Below, in pieces: positions 48,529-61,714 of a stretch of 64,000 nt of DNA (within the stretch, counting starts at the first letter, position 1; each line of letters starts with the position of its first letter). The DNA lies in the NCBI GenBank assembly GCA_021464415.1, contig CM038467.1, positions 53,177,309 through 53,241,308 of the forward strand, in the 5' to 3' direction. The stretch comes from Lonicera japonica (lineage: Eukaryota; Streptophyta; Magnoliopsida; Dipsacales; Caprifoliaceae). A program made the translations under genes and the position numbers. The notes beneath the pieces are model-generated. The model was not told the origin of the DNA and did not search any database. It worked only from the letters and a program-made list of their open reading frames with translations.

Positions 48529-48538
48529 ATTTATATAC
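48529..48538 (-). promoter_or_regulatory. TATA box of CHY1-like copy 2
   Basis: Minus-strand TATATAAATA about 75 bp upstream of the ATG at 48454, identical in position to the box in copy 1. The proximal promoter sequence is largely conserved between the two copies. Confidence 0.55.
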
Positions 48539-48971
48539 ACCCACATGCCCTCAAGTGCGCGCAACAACCACAAGGTTGTTTTTTCGTCATTTTTATATAT
48601 GCTTAGGGAAAAGTTGGCACAATATTTAAGCTAAGATGATGCTTTTGTTATTTACCATGCATATTAAATCAAGAGGTAAGCCACTTGTTGAATATTGAAA
48701 TTTTAATTGACTATTTAATCTTATTTCCACCTAATATATATTATTTATTGTAGTAATACGGAGGAAATGCTTTTATTAACTGGCATATTATTGCATTAGT
48801 AGTATATTTACTTTGTTGTCATTTATCATTCTTTAGTATTCTCAATATGATTCTTTGCATTCTAAAAATATATGTTTTAATTCGATCCTTCACCATACAT
48901 CTCTCACTAATTTTATCTTCCCAGAGCAAGTAGCAACATAAATATATATAGATATATATCAGAAATTTTCT

Positions 48972-49178
48972 CGTGTGGAGCGGGCCTTTTATGACTTTTT
49001 TCATCGAAAAAAAACCTCCCAATGTTTTTATGACAAAAAAAGTCATAAAAATGTTCATTCTGTATGGACAGTTCGTCCCAAAAACAGACTCATATTTATA
49101 AATATATATGTGTGTGTGTGTTTTTTAAGACGAAAAAAGTCGTAAAAAGTCCCAGTCTGTACGGACCGGTCTACACTT
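48972..49178. mobile_element. Inverted-repeat MITE upstream of CHY1 copy 2
   Basis: Counterpart of the element at 7012-7215, with the same arms (ccttttatgacttttttc and gaaaaaagtcgtaaaaagtc) and loop. Orthologous position in the duplicated segment shows it was inserted before duplication. Confidence 0.5.
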
Positions 49179-51579
49179 GAAAATTTTCGTGTATATATAT
49201 ATGTTTATGTAATATATCTTTCATTCACTAATATTTTGTGGCAAAGTAATGCAGAAGAAGTTTATTAATGCAAAGATCAAGAACCCCTTTCCTTTATATC
49301 TTCACTAAATTATGATAACAAACGAATTCTATATATGTATATATTTAGCATTCTCCTTTTTCTTTTAATATATGCTAATTTTTTTCTTGTATCTTTTTAC
49401 TCTTTAAGTATATTAAGGAGATTAACAAGTGTATATATATTTTTCATTATCCCGTTTTAATATGTGATTGGATACATTAGGATACATCAAAAGTGAAAGC
49501 ACTATAATATTCAATGTCTCTCCGTACTGTCAATTATATATATATATATATATGCGTGTGTGTATTATTCAATATTCAATCCCTCGTCGGTTAATTAGTG
49601 GCCACTTTTGTATATATAAAGCATCTTCGATTATTAAGATATGAGAGCTTATACATACGATGCATAAGTAAATTATGTATAATAATTGTTTATAGAGTCA
49701 GGTTAGCGTGTGCACTAATAGCATATATTAAATACCTATAAATATAAATAACTAAATTTTGACATGAATTAAATAAGGCACGTATTATCATACAATGTAT
49801 TATTTTTTCTATTCATAGTATAGTTAACATATATTCTTAAGGTACATGTTAACATTTTTCATATATATATATAGAGTCGCAATGAAAGATACTTCCCTTG
49901 ATATATGGTATTGTATGGAAAATGATAACATGTGCCCTTAGGGCAGATGTTAGAGCTATTATAAATGAAAATAATAAAATCTTGTATGAGAATTTGTGTC
50001 ATATTTAATGCATGTTGGAAGTAAATTATTTTTAAAAATTGGCACTTAACATGTGCCCTTAGGGCACACGTTAATATGTCCCAATTCGATATACAATCTT
50101 CTAATAATTTGATTAATTATACCAAATTTCATCAAAAAAATTTAATTTAAAGACTGGGTGTGGTAAAAAAAATAATTAATTTTGGGATAGTTCTATTTAT
50201 GCCGGGCTAGTTTCGTCCTAAATTAAATGATTGAAAATATAATAAAAAAAATGACTTCGGAGGTTCATAAATTAAATAAAAAATATCATAATAGACCAAA
50301 ATGTTAGTTTGTTTTACCCTTCTCCCACTTGTAGTTATAAAAGTAATATATATATATATGTATTATTCAATATTCAATCCCTCGGGCCTCGTTAATTAAA
50401 TAATGGCCACTTTTGTATAAAGCATATTCGATTATTAAAATATGATAGCTTATATATACAATGCATATGTAATTTGTGTATAATAATAATTTATACATAT
50501 AATGCATATGCGATTTGTGTATAGAAGTAAATCATATTTAATTTTTTTTCTTTTAATAATAGATGATTCGGTGATAATTTGTGTCCTTCTATTGTCCGAA
50601 AATGAATCTTTGACTCTCGTTGCAAGAAACTTTTTATAGAAAAAAAAAGTATTGAGATTAAATTGGAAATAAAATATATGACAGTTTAATGGGATTAAAA
50701 TTGGTTTTGACATTATAATATTGTATATATAATAATATTATTTTTAAATGAATACTATTTGTTTATTTTAAACCCGCGTTAACATTATTCTTAACTAATA
50801 AAAAATAAATTTTTTTTTAAAGAAATTGAATAGACTCAGAAGCATGACGGCTAGGAATATAAAAATATAAAATCCAACACAATTTTATTTTTCGTTTTTT
50901 TATCTTTTTTAACACAGTGCTGAAGATGGTCAATTTGCAGTTATCGTCAAACAACATAATAAGTAGGTTCAACAACCAACAAGTGCATCATTAATTACTT
51001 TTAATTTTTCCATTCCAATATTTGTTAAAAGATGAAGTTTAATTTTCTTTCTTTATAGAAATTAAATCACAGAAAGAGACCTTTTATTTTGAGAGCTTGT
51101 TAGATTTGATCCATAGTGATATTGAAAACTTTGATGCTATGGGTGCCCAATTTACGACTCTCACAAAAATTTATTTTTTCAAAAAGGGCATTTTGCATTT
51201 TTGAGCTTGAAAACCCAAAATATATAGGAATTTTTTTTTTAAAGAGAAATTCCGAAAGGCTTTGCATGCCACGTGTCTTGATCCGTTGATCGAGGAAGTT
51301 TGTCATCACTCATCAGAGTTCTGCTGCACACGACAAGTTTGAGAACTTATTTCATAGCTTGTGGGGCTGCCACGTGTTAGGTGACAAGTTCAAGAGAACT
51401 TGTCGCCTAGGGGTACTTCTCACATAAGGAAGGCTTTTTTCGAGTATAAATACTAAGGACAAAGGCAATATCTAATTTGTTATCTCTTATATCCTCTTAC
51501 CTTAGCATTTCGGAAGAAGTATATTTCTTAAATCTCTATTTTACATATCGAAATTGTGGATTTGATACGTAATACCTTC

Positions 51580-53228
51580 TGATAAACGCTTAATATTGTC
51601 ATTCATATATTTATTTTCGGAGTTATTTGACACGTTTATTTCTCTAAAACTATTTGATTTGTCAACTTATTTCGCGATTAGTCTCGTACCACTTTTATAT
51701 TTAACAATGCTTGGAAAGGCACATTTTCTATTTATTTTGGTGTCTTTAGATTTTAAGAAATATTGTATTTAATACAATGGTGAAATTTTTCATGGACAAA
51801 AGCAATCTAAGAAAGTGGAAGTTTCCATGTAATTAAAGAAAGAAAGTGGAATTCTCCACCAAAAATAAAAAAAAGCATTGTTTATTTTTGACATCCAACA
51901 CAACACTCCTATTTATAGTCTTCATTGTTGCTTTAGTGTGGAGTATTATTATTACTTCTCATTTCTTAATTTATAGAGAGCTTGTAATAGTTTTTTCTAG
52001 AGAGAGAAATGGAGTTCACTTTTATAATTCTTGTCTCTACATTTATTATGGAGTAAATTTCTTTGCTAAGGCTAAAAGATGAAATTTGCAGTGCATTAAT
52101 TATGTAAGTTCAATTCTCATTCCATTGTTAGTATTGTTAAATACTTTTTGAATCCTTCATCTTCTTCATTTTTTCAACCATTCATAAACTAGTAAGATAA
52201 TTTTCATATGATGATTTGACTTTGTATGCTTTGTATACATAGATCTCAAGCATTAATGACAAAATGATACAATTGTGTATTTTTTACTAGCCTATGTCCA
52301 TTCTTTCTTTGAATGAGATACTTTTCATTGCAAAGCATGATTAGGCTTTGATATTCACGGAAACACCATAAATTTGAGATTTTAATCTTTGAATACTTTA
52401 ATGATGTGTTAAGTGCTTTCTACACTTTATGTGATTTTAAGACTCATTATCTTCTTAGTTAAAGTGTTACCAAAGAGGATCTTTTAAATTTATGTCATAA
52501 ACAACTTCATTAATCATTTTAAGGATTCAATTTGTATTTATCAAATAAGTCTATATAGGACGGTTTGACCTCCACCTAGACCTCCCAATCTTAGACAAAT
52601 AAAATGTTGTGATTTATAGAGCTAAACTCCTTGTAGTTGGCCATTTTCATAATCAAGTCATTTGCCTAGGGGAAACTAACAATGAGTTCTTAAATGCCTA
52701 GTTTAAATTTATGTTTTTTCTTTTTTGTGTATTTTAAGTTTGAATCTTGGTTGACATTATATGGGAATGGGTTGCACTTGATTGACACCCTTTGTCACAA
52801 GATAAAAATGAGAGATACACTTGTGTTGATTTTTGCTTACACCCATTCTTTATATGCCATTTATATGGGAATGGGTTGCTTTTGCTCCACACCCTTTTGC
52901 TTAGAAATGGGTAAAATATTCAACACTTAGGAATTGCATTGAGAACTTTGAATGAGGTTGATTTTACTTAACTTTGCAAAACAAATGAATTCTATAATGC
53001 CTTAACCTTTTTTCATCTATTATTACATCATTTTAATTTTTATTACAAGACTTTAAAATCAATCATTAAAATCAACCAATTAAATTCTCTTAACAAAACC
53101 TTGGACTCGTAATCACCGCATCGTCTTTCCGACTATCCTTGTGGTTCGACACTTGGACTTACCAAGTATTATAACTTGATCACCTGCACTTGGGTACCTA
53201 AGCACAAAATTATTTTTGGCGCATCAAG
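51580..53228 (+). mobile_element. 5' LTR of full-length Athila element
   Basis: 1649 bp, tgataaacgc to ggcgcatca. Differs from the 3' LTR by many small changes, several of them C-to-T or G-to-A (for example catatatttat where the 3' LTR has catacgcttat). Confidence 0.9.
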
Positions 53229-53234
53229 TTTTTG

Positions 53235-53252
53235 GCGCCGTTGCCGGGGATA
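53235..53252 (+). other. Primer-binding site (tRNA-Asp)
   Basis: tggcgccgttgccgggga, perfect complement of the tRNA-Asp 3' end, 6 bp after the 5' LTR. Confidence 0.88.
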
Positions 53253-53485
53253 CGGCGAAAGACGGATTACGGGTTTTGTAAAAAAAATAAATTTCTTTGT
53301 AAGTATTCTCTCCCTTTGTAAATTACTTTTTATACTTATTATTATTTATTTTTTAGGTGAAAATTTTTATTCGAAATCACCCTTCCGGGCTTATGCCCGG
53401 AAATTTGTACATTGATCTTCGCATAAGTCCACTAAGAGGCCAACCACTACCAAGGCATCCTACTCCTTCACCTACTCCTTCCGAA

Positions 53486-54693
53486 ATGGCTAACAGGGAC
53501 AATGAGTCAAATACTGGAGAGAACAATAATCATCCTGAACCGGTTCGAACAATGAGGGATTATATTCAACCTCCTCGGACGACGTTTAATTCTTGCATCA
53601 TTCTCCCCACTGGACAAGCGGGAACATTCTCGTTCAAGCCAGGTATGCTTCAATATTTGCCCTTTTTCCATGGTATGGAATTCGAAAATTCGTACTTACA
53701 TTTGAAAGATTTCAAGGAAGTTTGCTCCACGTTTCGTGAGGCAAACACCAATGAGGAAGTAATGCATTTAAAACTTTTTCCTTTCTCCTTAAAAGGTAAA
53801 GGAAAAATATGGTTGAATGCTCAGAGACCGCAATCTATTCGGTCTTGGCAAGTACTTTAATCGGAGTTTTTGAAAAAATTCTTTCCCGTCCATCGGACCA
53901 ACTCTTTGAGAAGGGCGATATCCAATTTTTCACCAAAAGAAAATGAAAGTTTTTACAAGTGTTTTAAAAGATACAAGGAACTTTTAAACGCATGTCCTCA
54001 CCATAGCCACGAAACATGGAGCCTTGTAAGCTATTTTTACGAATCACTTACTCCCGAGATGCGTACATTTGTAGAGACCATGTGTAATGGTCAATTTTTG
54101 AGTAAAAGTCCCGAGGAGGCCTTGTTGTATTTTGATGAATTGGCGGAGGGTGTCCAAAATTGAAACACCTATACCAAGAAACCTAAGGCCAAACCTCTAG
54201 GAAATGGTGGGTTGTACCAAATATCCAATGATGATGACATGGGGGTAAGCTTGTTCCAATTGTCTAAGAAGGTAGAGGCCTTAGAGACAAACAAGCTTAG
54301 AGATGTCAGTGCAGTGTCATCAAGTCAATTGTGTGTCATCTGTGAGAAGTTGGGGCATTCCACGGAGGAGTGTCGCACAATTCCGGCCTTCAAAAATGTC
54401 ATTCAAAGTCCCTCACAAATCAATGCTATGAACTCATACTCTAGGCCAAACAATCACCCATTTTCTCAAAGGTACAATGAAGGGTGGAGGAACCATCCTA
54501 ATTTTAGTTGGGGGAAAATCAAAATGCTCATCAAAATTCGAATGCAAACTCGAACTCTTACCAACCAAGACCACTTCCACCCCAAAACAACTCTTTTGGT
54601 CAAGCAAACCCAAACCCAAATTCGAATTTCGAGACTCTTTTGCGGCAGTTTGTAGACAAGACCAATAGAGATGTTAGTGATTTAAAAACTTAA
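53486..54693 (+). pseudogene. Gag of full-length Athila element, broken
   Basis: Starts MANRDNESNTGENNNH at the ATG 53486-53488. Gag domain motifs VRTMRDYIQPPRT, GMLQYLPFFHGMEFENSY, FPFSLKGKGKIWLNAQ, FPVHRTNSLRRAISNF, and zinc knuckle CVICEKLGHSTEEC. In-frame stops at 53858 (TAA, sibling CAA) and 54161 (TGA, sibling TGG), a frame change near 54505, and a stop at 54691 (TAA, sibling CAA) at the gag-protease linker. Confidence 0.82.
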
Positions 54694-57600
54694 ATGTCCA
54701 AACTCACCACTGCTTTAGCAACCCAAGAAAAAGGAAAGTTTCCAGCCCAACCAATAACTAATCCTATAGGGCAAGCCATAATAGTTGAAGGGGAGTCGAG
54801 TGGGAATGTAGAGGAGTTAAAATCCATCACAACCCTTAGAAATAGAAAGATGATTGATAAAACTATAGTTCCTAAGGCCCAAACGCAGGTGGACATAGCT
54901 GAGTCAACACCAAGTGAAAGAGTAGAAGAAGAAAAGAATGTGAGGGAAAAGGAAGAGGAAAAGAGGAATGGGAAAGATGACATAGAAAAAATTAGAAATA
55001 ACATCAAAGTCCCTTTTCCCGAAAGGTTAAATCAACCTCCTAAGAAAAATCGCAACACTAAAATCCTTGATGTGTTTAGGCAAGTCAAGATCAACATTCT
55101 ATTTCTTGACGCGGTCAAGCAAATACCTTCATATGCTAAATTTCTCAAAGATTTGTGTATCACAAAAGGAAGGTTGAATGTTAAGAAAAAAGCATTTATG
55201 ACAGAGCAAATGAGCTCTATCATGCAAGGCACTCGTATTCCAAAATTCAAAGATCCCGGTTGCCCAATCATTTCATGTTTAATTGGCAATTGATGTATAA
55301 AGAATGCTTTACTTGATTTGGGAGCTAGTGTTAATGTGCTTCCTTTTTCGGTGTACCAACAATTGGGGTTAGGAGAGTTGAAACCCACCAAATTGACGAT
55401 TCAATTAGCGGATCGCTCCGTTAAGATACCTAGAGGGATAATAGAGGATGTTCTTGTACAAATTGATAAATTCTACTTTCCCGTTGATTTCATTGTTCTT
55501 GATATGCAACCAGTAGCAAATCCCGCTAATGAAATTCCTGTCATTTTAGGAAGACCATTTCTTGCCACATTTAATGCCATCATTAATTACAAGAATGGAA
55601 TTGTTAAATTGGCTTTTAAAAACATGACTCTTGAGTTAAATGTGTTCTCTTTAAGCAAACAACAAAATAATTTTGATGAAGAAAGTGAACATGTGAACAT
55701 AATAGAGTCATTAGTTCAAGATCATTTTAATAATACTTACGATTTGAATTCAATGGAAGAAAATCTAACCACTTCCAATGAATTCGATGAGTGTTTGCAA
55801 GTGTTTTCCTTACTTGATGATAAGGTTCAAGATCTGAAGGAGCAAAAGGGGAGCACATCCAATCCAACACTAAAGCTTGAGGGAAAAATGGAGCTCAAGC
55901 CATTACCAAGCAACTTGAAGTACGCTTTCCTAGGTGCTTCCAGAACCTAACCTGTGGTAATCTCTTCCGAACTCTTAAAAGAGCAAGAGGTGAGGTTGGT
56001 AAGTATGCTTAATAAACATAAGAAAGCTTTTGGTTGGACATTAGCTGACCTCCAAGGGATTAATCCTTTAATTTGCACTCACAAAATCCACTTGGAGGAA
56101 AATGCTAAACCATCTAGACAATTTCAACGCCGTTTGAATCCAAATATGCAAGAAGTTGTAAGAAATGAGGTATTGAAATTGCTAGATGCAAAAATCATTT
56201 ATCCAATCTTCGATAGCAAATGGGTGAGTCCAACCCAAGTTGTACCAAAGAAATCTGGCCTCACGGTAGTCAAAAATGAATAAAATAAATTAATTCCCCA
56301 AAGAGTCATCACCGAGTGGCGAATGTGTATTGACTACCGTAAGCTCAATGAAGTAACATGTAAAGACCACTTTTCACTCTCATTTTTGGATCAAACACTC
56401 AAAAGAGTATCCGAGTATGAGTTTTACGCGTTCTTAGATGAATTTTCTGGATACAACCAAATTGAGATTGATTTAAATGATCAAGAGAAAATCACCTTCA
56501 CATGCTCCTTTGGTACCTTTACATATTGAAGGATGCCATTTCGGTTATGCAATGCACCGACAACCTTTCAAAGGTGCATGCTAAGTATCTTTAGCGACAT
56601 GGTGGAAAAGACCTTAGAGGTATTTATGGATGACTTTACCGTTTACAGTAAGTCATTCGATAATTGTTTGTTGAATGTTGAGCAGGTTTTAGAAAGGTGC
56701 ATTGAAAAATAACTTGTTCTTAATTGAGAGAAATGTCATTACATGGTGACAAAGGGCATTGTCATAGGGCACATTATTTCAAAGAAGGGAATCGAAGTTG
56801 ACAAGGCAAAAATTGAAATAATCTCAAAACTTCCCACTCCAACTACCGTCAAAGATGTCCATTCATTTTTGGGTCATGCCGGATTTTATAGGAGGTTCAT
56901 TCAAAACTTTAGTGCTATCGCAAAACCGTTGTACAATCTCCTATTGAAAAATGCCCCATTCATTTGGGACGAGAAATGTGAAGAAGCATTCGCCAAGCTC
57001 AAGCAGTTGCTCACAACCGCCCCCATCATGCAAATTTTCGATTGGAGTTTGATATTCGAACTCATGTGCGATGCAAGCGACTATGCTGTGGGGGCGGTCC
57101 TTGGCCAAAGAAAGGACAAGAAGCCCGAAGTCATTTACTATGCTAGCCGAACGCTCAACGACGCTCAAATGAATTACACAACAACGAAAAAAGAGCTCCT
57201 GGCTATAGTATTTGCCCTTGATAAATTTTGATCCTACCTCATTGGATCGTCTATTGTCATTTTCACCGATCATGCGGCTCTTAAGTACCTTTTCACGAAG
57301 AAAGATGCAAAGCCGAGGCTTTTGAGGTGAATTCTCTTACTCCAAGAATTCCACTTGCTCATCAAAGACAAGAAAGGGGTAGAGAACGTGGTAGCGGACC
57401 ACTTGTCTCGCCTCTCATTTATCAACAACATTGAGCAAAGTGCAATCAAAGATTCGTTCCCGGACGAACAATTGTTCTCAGTAACTTCATTGCCATGGTA
57501 CGCCGACATAGTTAACTATCTTGTCACTAACAAAATACTAACACATTGGAATGCTCAAGATCGGCGAAAATTCATGTCCGAAGTGTACCAATTCTATTGG

Positions 57601-58781
57601 GAAAAATTGTACTTATTCAAGTATGGTGCGTACCAAATTATTCGGCGTTGTGTACCGGATGAAGAGTTCAAAAATGTCATTACTTTGTGCCACAATGAAG
57701 CTTGTGGAGGGCACTTTTCGGCTAAAAAAATGGCGGCCAAGATCTTGTAAAGTGGCCTTTATTGGCCAACATTGTTCAAAAATGCCTACTGACATTGCAA
57801 AGCTTGCCCGAGATGCCAAATGTTATGAGGGATTACAAGAAAAAACATGATGCTTCTTAATCCAATCTTGGTGATTGAAGTGTTCGATTGTTGGGGAATC
57901 AACTTCTTGGGATCATTCCCATCCTCTTTCGGTAACCTTTATATTTTAGTAGCGGTTGATTATGTTTTCAAGTGGGTAGAGGACCAAGCTTGCAAGAAAA
58001 ATAATCACAAAGTAGTAATCCGATTTTTAAAAGAAAACATTCTTGCAAGGTTTGGCACTCCTAATGCAATTATAAGTAATGGTGGTACTCATTTTTGCAA
58101 CAAACCTTTTGAATCTTTAATGAAAAAATATGGGGTAAATTACAAAGTATCACTCGCTTATCATCCGCAAACCAATGGCCAAGCCGAACTTGCCAATAGG
58201 GAGATAAAGCAAATTCTTAAAAAGACGGTAAATCCAAATCACAAGGATTGGTCGTTGCATCTTAACGATGCACTTTGGGCTTACCGTACGGCTTTTAAAA
58301 TAATTTTAGGAATGTCTCCCTATCTAATAGTATATGGCAAGCCTTACCATCTTCCCATTGAATTAGAACATAGATCATTTTGGGCAATTAAAATGATGAA
58401 CTTTGATTTGAAAAAGCCGAAAGCAACTGAAAGTTGCAACTTGAGGAGTTGGAGGAATTAAGGAGGGAATCATACCAAAATGCTAAGATAAGAAAAGAAC
58501 GTGCAAAAGTTTTTCATGATAAATCTATTTTAAGAAAAGAATTCAAACTTGGACACAAAGTTCTAGTTTATGTCACGCGTTTGCATCTCTTCCCGGGAAA
58601 GCTGAAATCACATTGGACCGGCCCATATATTGTTCGACATATATTCCCTTTTGGGGCCGTGAATGTTGAGGATCCCAAAATCGACTTTGTGTTCAAAGTA
58701 AACGGACAACACCTTAAGCTATTTTTGGAATTCCCACCTCAAGAGAAGTCCACCACTCTTGAAGATCCGACCTATATCTAA
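54694..58781 (+). pseudogene. Pol of full-length Athila element, broken
   Basis: Protease LLDLGASVNVLPFS (about 55312). Reverse transcriptase 56080-56700 with WVSPTQVVPKKSG, MCIDYRKLNEVT, FLDEFSGYNQIEIDL and FMDDF (56623-56637). RNase H with CDASDYAVGAVLGQ (about 57070). Integrase from about 57690 with [43 protein letters not shown]-terminal part reads KLKSHWTGPYIVRHIF and ends 58781. One frame throughout except a shift near 58430, but interrupted by stops at 55291, 55948, 56281, 56527, 56710, about 56725, 57229, 57328 and 57748. Two of the three integrase DDE residues are Asn (57901-57903 and 58078-58080). Confidence 0.82.
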
Positions 58782-60085
58782 CAAGCATATGTGATATTTG
58801 TATATAATTTAAAAAAAAATTGTTTTATTTTCTTTCCTTCTTTTTTGGGTTTGATTTGATAAACATGATATTACGATTGAAATGTGATTGTAATGCATGC
58901 ATGTTATGCTTTATCTAATTCTAACCCGTCTTTTTTGTTAGTGTGTACATATAGTAATTTTGCTTTGAAAATAGCTCTCTTTTGCCTCATGAAAATTGAA
59001 AAGCCAAATGGAAGACTGTCGATTGCTCGTTCTCTTCACATTGAGGACAATGTGTTCTTCAAGTTGGGGGGTAATGTACTTAAATTTTAATGGCTTTTCA
59101 ATTTCTGAATTTTTCATATGTTTAGAGCTTAAAAATAAAAAAAAATAAAAAATGATGATGATTGGTTCATTAGCTATTGGCATGAATTCCTTGATCTAGA
59201 TGGAATTTTGAGTGATAATATACCTTGCTTTACTTCAATTAGATTCATGACCCAAGAAACGTCCCTTAAAATGTGTAAACGCTTCAAGTATATAAATTCT
59301 TTCGTAATACTTAGAGTAATTTTTATTTTGTGAAGATGGAATTCTTGTCCAAAAATGATGAAAGTTTTTTCGAAAAGATCCTCCAATAGAGAAGACAAAT
59401 GCATGGCACTTTGAAAAACTTGGATGACTTTTAATCCTAATATTGACTTAAAGTTTCACTTGACTAAATCATAAGTCTCTTTTATAAAGGTTACCATATG
59501 GGAAAGGATGAATAGCTTCCTTCAAGCTTAATAAATAAGCATAAAATGTCAAATTTTATATAGTGAGTCCGCTGCCCCCTATAGAGATGAAAACCGCCTT
59601 GAACTAATTTAGCAAAAATTACAAGAAAATATAAGAAAAGTGCTTAGAAATGGACAAAAGTTGAAACTTTCGTTTTTGAAGGAAATTCCTCTTCCATCTC
59701 TAATGATCAATACTCTTTATGTTTAAATGAGAATTTTGCTGATATAAGGCATAGCATGTGATTAAACGGAAGTATGGGTTAAGTTTCTAAAGGAGATAAG
59801 CAATTTAGACAGTTATTCAAAACCCACAAGTCTAGAAATAGTGATAGTAATGTCATAAGCTTTGCAAATTGAACTTTTGTAATCATCATTCTCGTCATTC
59901 ACCATGATCAAACTTTTGATGTTTGTAGGTATCATCACTGTAAAACTTCACGAGACAAACCTCGTCTTCTAAGGGAACTTGGGAGTTTTTTTTTTAAAAT
60001 GGCTTAGTGCATTTTATCAATACATTTTTGGATAATATTATTTTGTTTTTATTTATCTTGCTAAAGGACTAGTAAGAGATAAGTC
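58782..60085 (+). other. 3' noncoding region of full-length Athila element
   Basis: About 1.3 kb between integrase and 3' LTR without convincing coding sequence. Contains an internal polypurine-like run aagttgggggg at 59061-59071, preceded by the phrase attgaggacaatgtgttctt that is common before such runs in plant gypsy elements. Short ORFs at 58884-59090 and on the minus strand look incidental. Confidence 0.55.
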
Positions 60086-60098
60086 GGGGGGGGGGGAG
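60086..60098 (+). other. Polypurine tract of full-length Athila element
   Basis: An eleven-G run followed by ag, directly before the 3' LTR start tgataaacgc at 60100. Site of plus-strand DNA priming. Confidence 0.8.
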
Positions 60099-60099
60099 T

Positions 60100-61714
60100 T
60101 GATAAACGCTTAATATTGTCATTCATACGCTTATTTTCGGAGTTGTTTGACGCGTTTATTTCTCTAAAACTACTTGGTTTACCAACTTATTTCGCGATTA
60201 ATCTGATAGCACTTTTGTATTTAACAATGCTTGGAAAGGCACATTTTTTATTTATTTTGGTGTCTTTAGATTTCAAGAAATATTGTATTTAATACAATGG
60301 TGGAATTTTCCATGAACAAAAGGAATCTAAGAAACTGGAAGTCTCCATGTGATTAAAGAGCATCCAAGATAGTGGAATTCTCCACCAAAAATAAAAAAAG
60401 CATTGTTTATTTTTGGCATCCAACACAAAACTCCTATTTATAGTCTTCATTGTTGCTTTGGAGTGGAGTATTATTATTACTTCTCATTTCTTAATTTATA
60501 GAGAACTTGTAATAGTTTTTCTAGAGAGAGAAATGGAGTTCACTTTTATAATTCTTGTCTCTACATTTATTATGGAATAAATTTCTTTGCTAAGGCTAAA
60601 AGATGAAATTTGCAATGCATTAATTACGTAAGTTCAATTCTCATTCCACTGTTAGTATTGTTAAATACATTTTGAGTCCTTCATCTTCTTCATTTTTTCA
60701 ACCATTCATAAGCTAGTAAGATAATTTTCATATGATGATTTGACTTTGTATGCTTTGTATATATAGATCTCAAGCATTAGTGAGAAAATGATATAGTTGT
60801 GTATTTTTTTACTAGCCTATGTCCATTCTTTATTTGAATGAGATACTTTTCATTGCTAAGCATGATTAGTCTTTGATATTCATAGAAACACCATAAATTT
60901 GAGATTTTAATCTTTGAATGCTTTAATGATATGTTGAGATTTTAAGACTCATTATCTTCTTAGTTAAGTCTTACCAAAGAGGGTCTTTTAAATTTATGTC
61001 ATAAACAACTTCATTAATCATTTTAAGGATTCAATTTATATTTATCAAATAAGTCTATATAGGACGGTTTGACCTCCACCTAGACCTCCCAATCTTAGAC
61101 AAATGAAATGTTGTGATTTATCGAGCTAAACTCCTTGTAGTTGGCCATTTTCATAATCAAGTCATTTGCCTAGGGAAAACTAATAATGAGTTCTTAAATG
61201 CCTAGTTTAAATTTATGCTTTTTCTTTTTTGTGTATTTTAAGTTTGAATCTTGGTTGACATTATATGGGAATGGGTTGCACTTGATTCACACCCTTTGTC
61301 ACAAGATAAAAATGAGAGATACACTTGTGTTGATTTTTGCTTACACCCATTCTTTATATGGCATTTATATGGGAATGGGTTTGCTTTTACTCCACACCCT
61401 TTTGCTTAGAAATGGGTAAAATATTCAACACTTAGGAATTGCATTAAAAACTTTGAATGAGGTTGATTTTACTTAACTTTGCAAAACAAATGAATTATAT
61501 AATGCCTTAACCTTTTCTCATATATTATTACATCATTTTAATTTTTATTGCAAGACTTTAAAGTCAATCATTAAAATCAACCAATTAAATTCTCTTAACA
61601 AAACCTTGGACTCGTAATCACCACATCGTCTTTTTGACACTTGGACTTACCAAGTATTATAACTTGACAACCTGCACTTGGGTACCTAAGCACGGAATTA
61701 TTTTCGGCGCGTCA
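60100..61714 (+). mobile_element. 3' LTR of full-length Athila element
   Basis: 1615 bp, tgataaacgc to ggcgcgtca, followed by the target duplication ccttc and by the resumed segmental-duplicate sequence. Confidence 0.9.

Larger units (their letters stand above)
48455..51574. other. AT-rich spacer upstream of CHY1 copy 2
   Basis: Counterpart of 6499-9680. Contains the CHY1 promoter, the MITE at 48972-49178 and (TA)n microsatellites near 49540 and 50347. Blocks between 49500 and 50100 are reordered or deleted relative to copy 1, and about 160 bp at 51235-51395 is present here but missing from copy 1. No supported gene. Confidence 0.45.
51580..61714 (+). mobile_element. Full-length Athila-type Ty3/gypsy retrotransposon
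   Basis: 10,135 bp, complete in structure: 5' LTR 51580-53228, primer-binding site 53235-53252, gag, pol, long 3' noncoding region, polypurine tract, 3' LTR 60100-61714, and perfect target duplications ccttc (51575-51579 and 61715-61719). The site is empty in the other segmental copy (taacaccttctcaatcaat near 9690), so insertion followed the duplication. The two LTRs differ at many positions by eye, so it is not recent. Coding region is dead from numerous stops. Confidence 0.93.

Noticed and set aside
48447..48629. 60-codon plus-strand ORF beginning over CHY1 exon 1
   Set aside because: Antisense to the first exon and promoter of CHY1 copy 2; no family resemblance.
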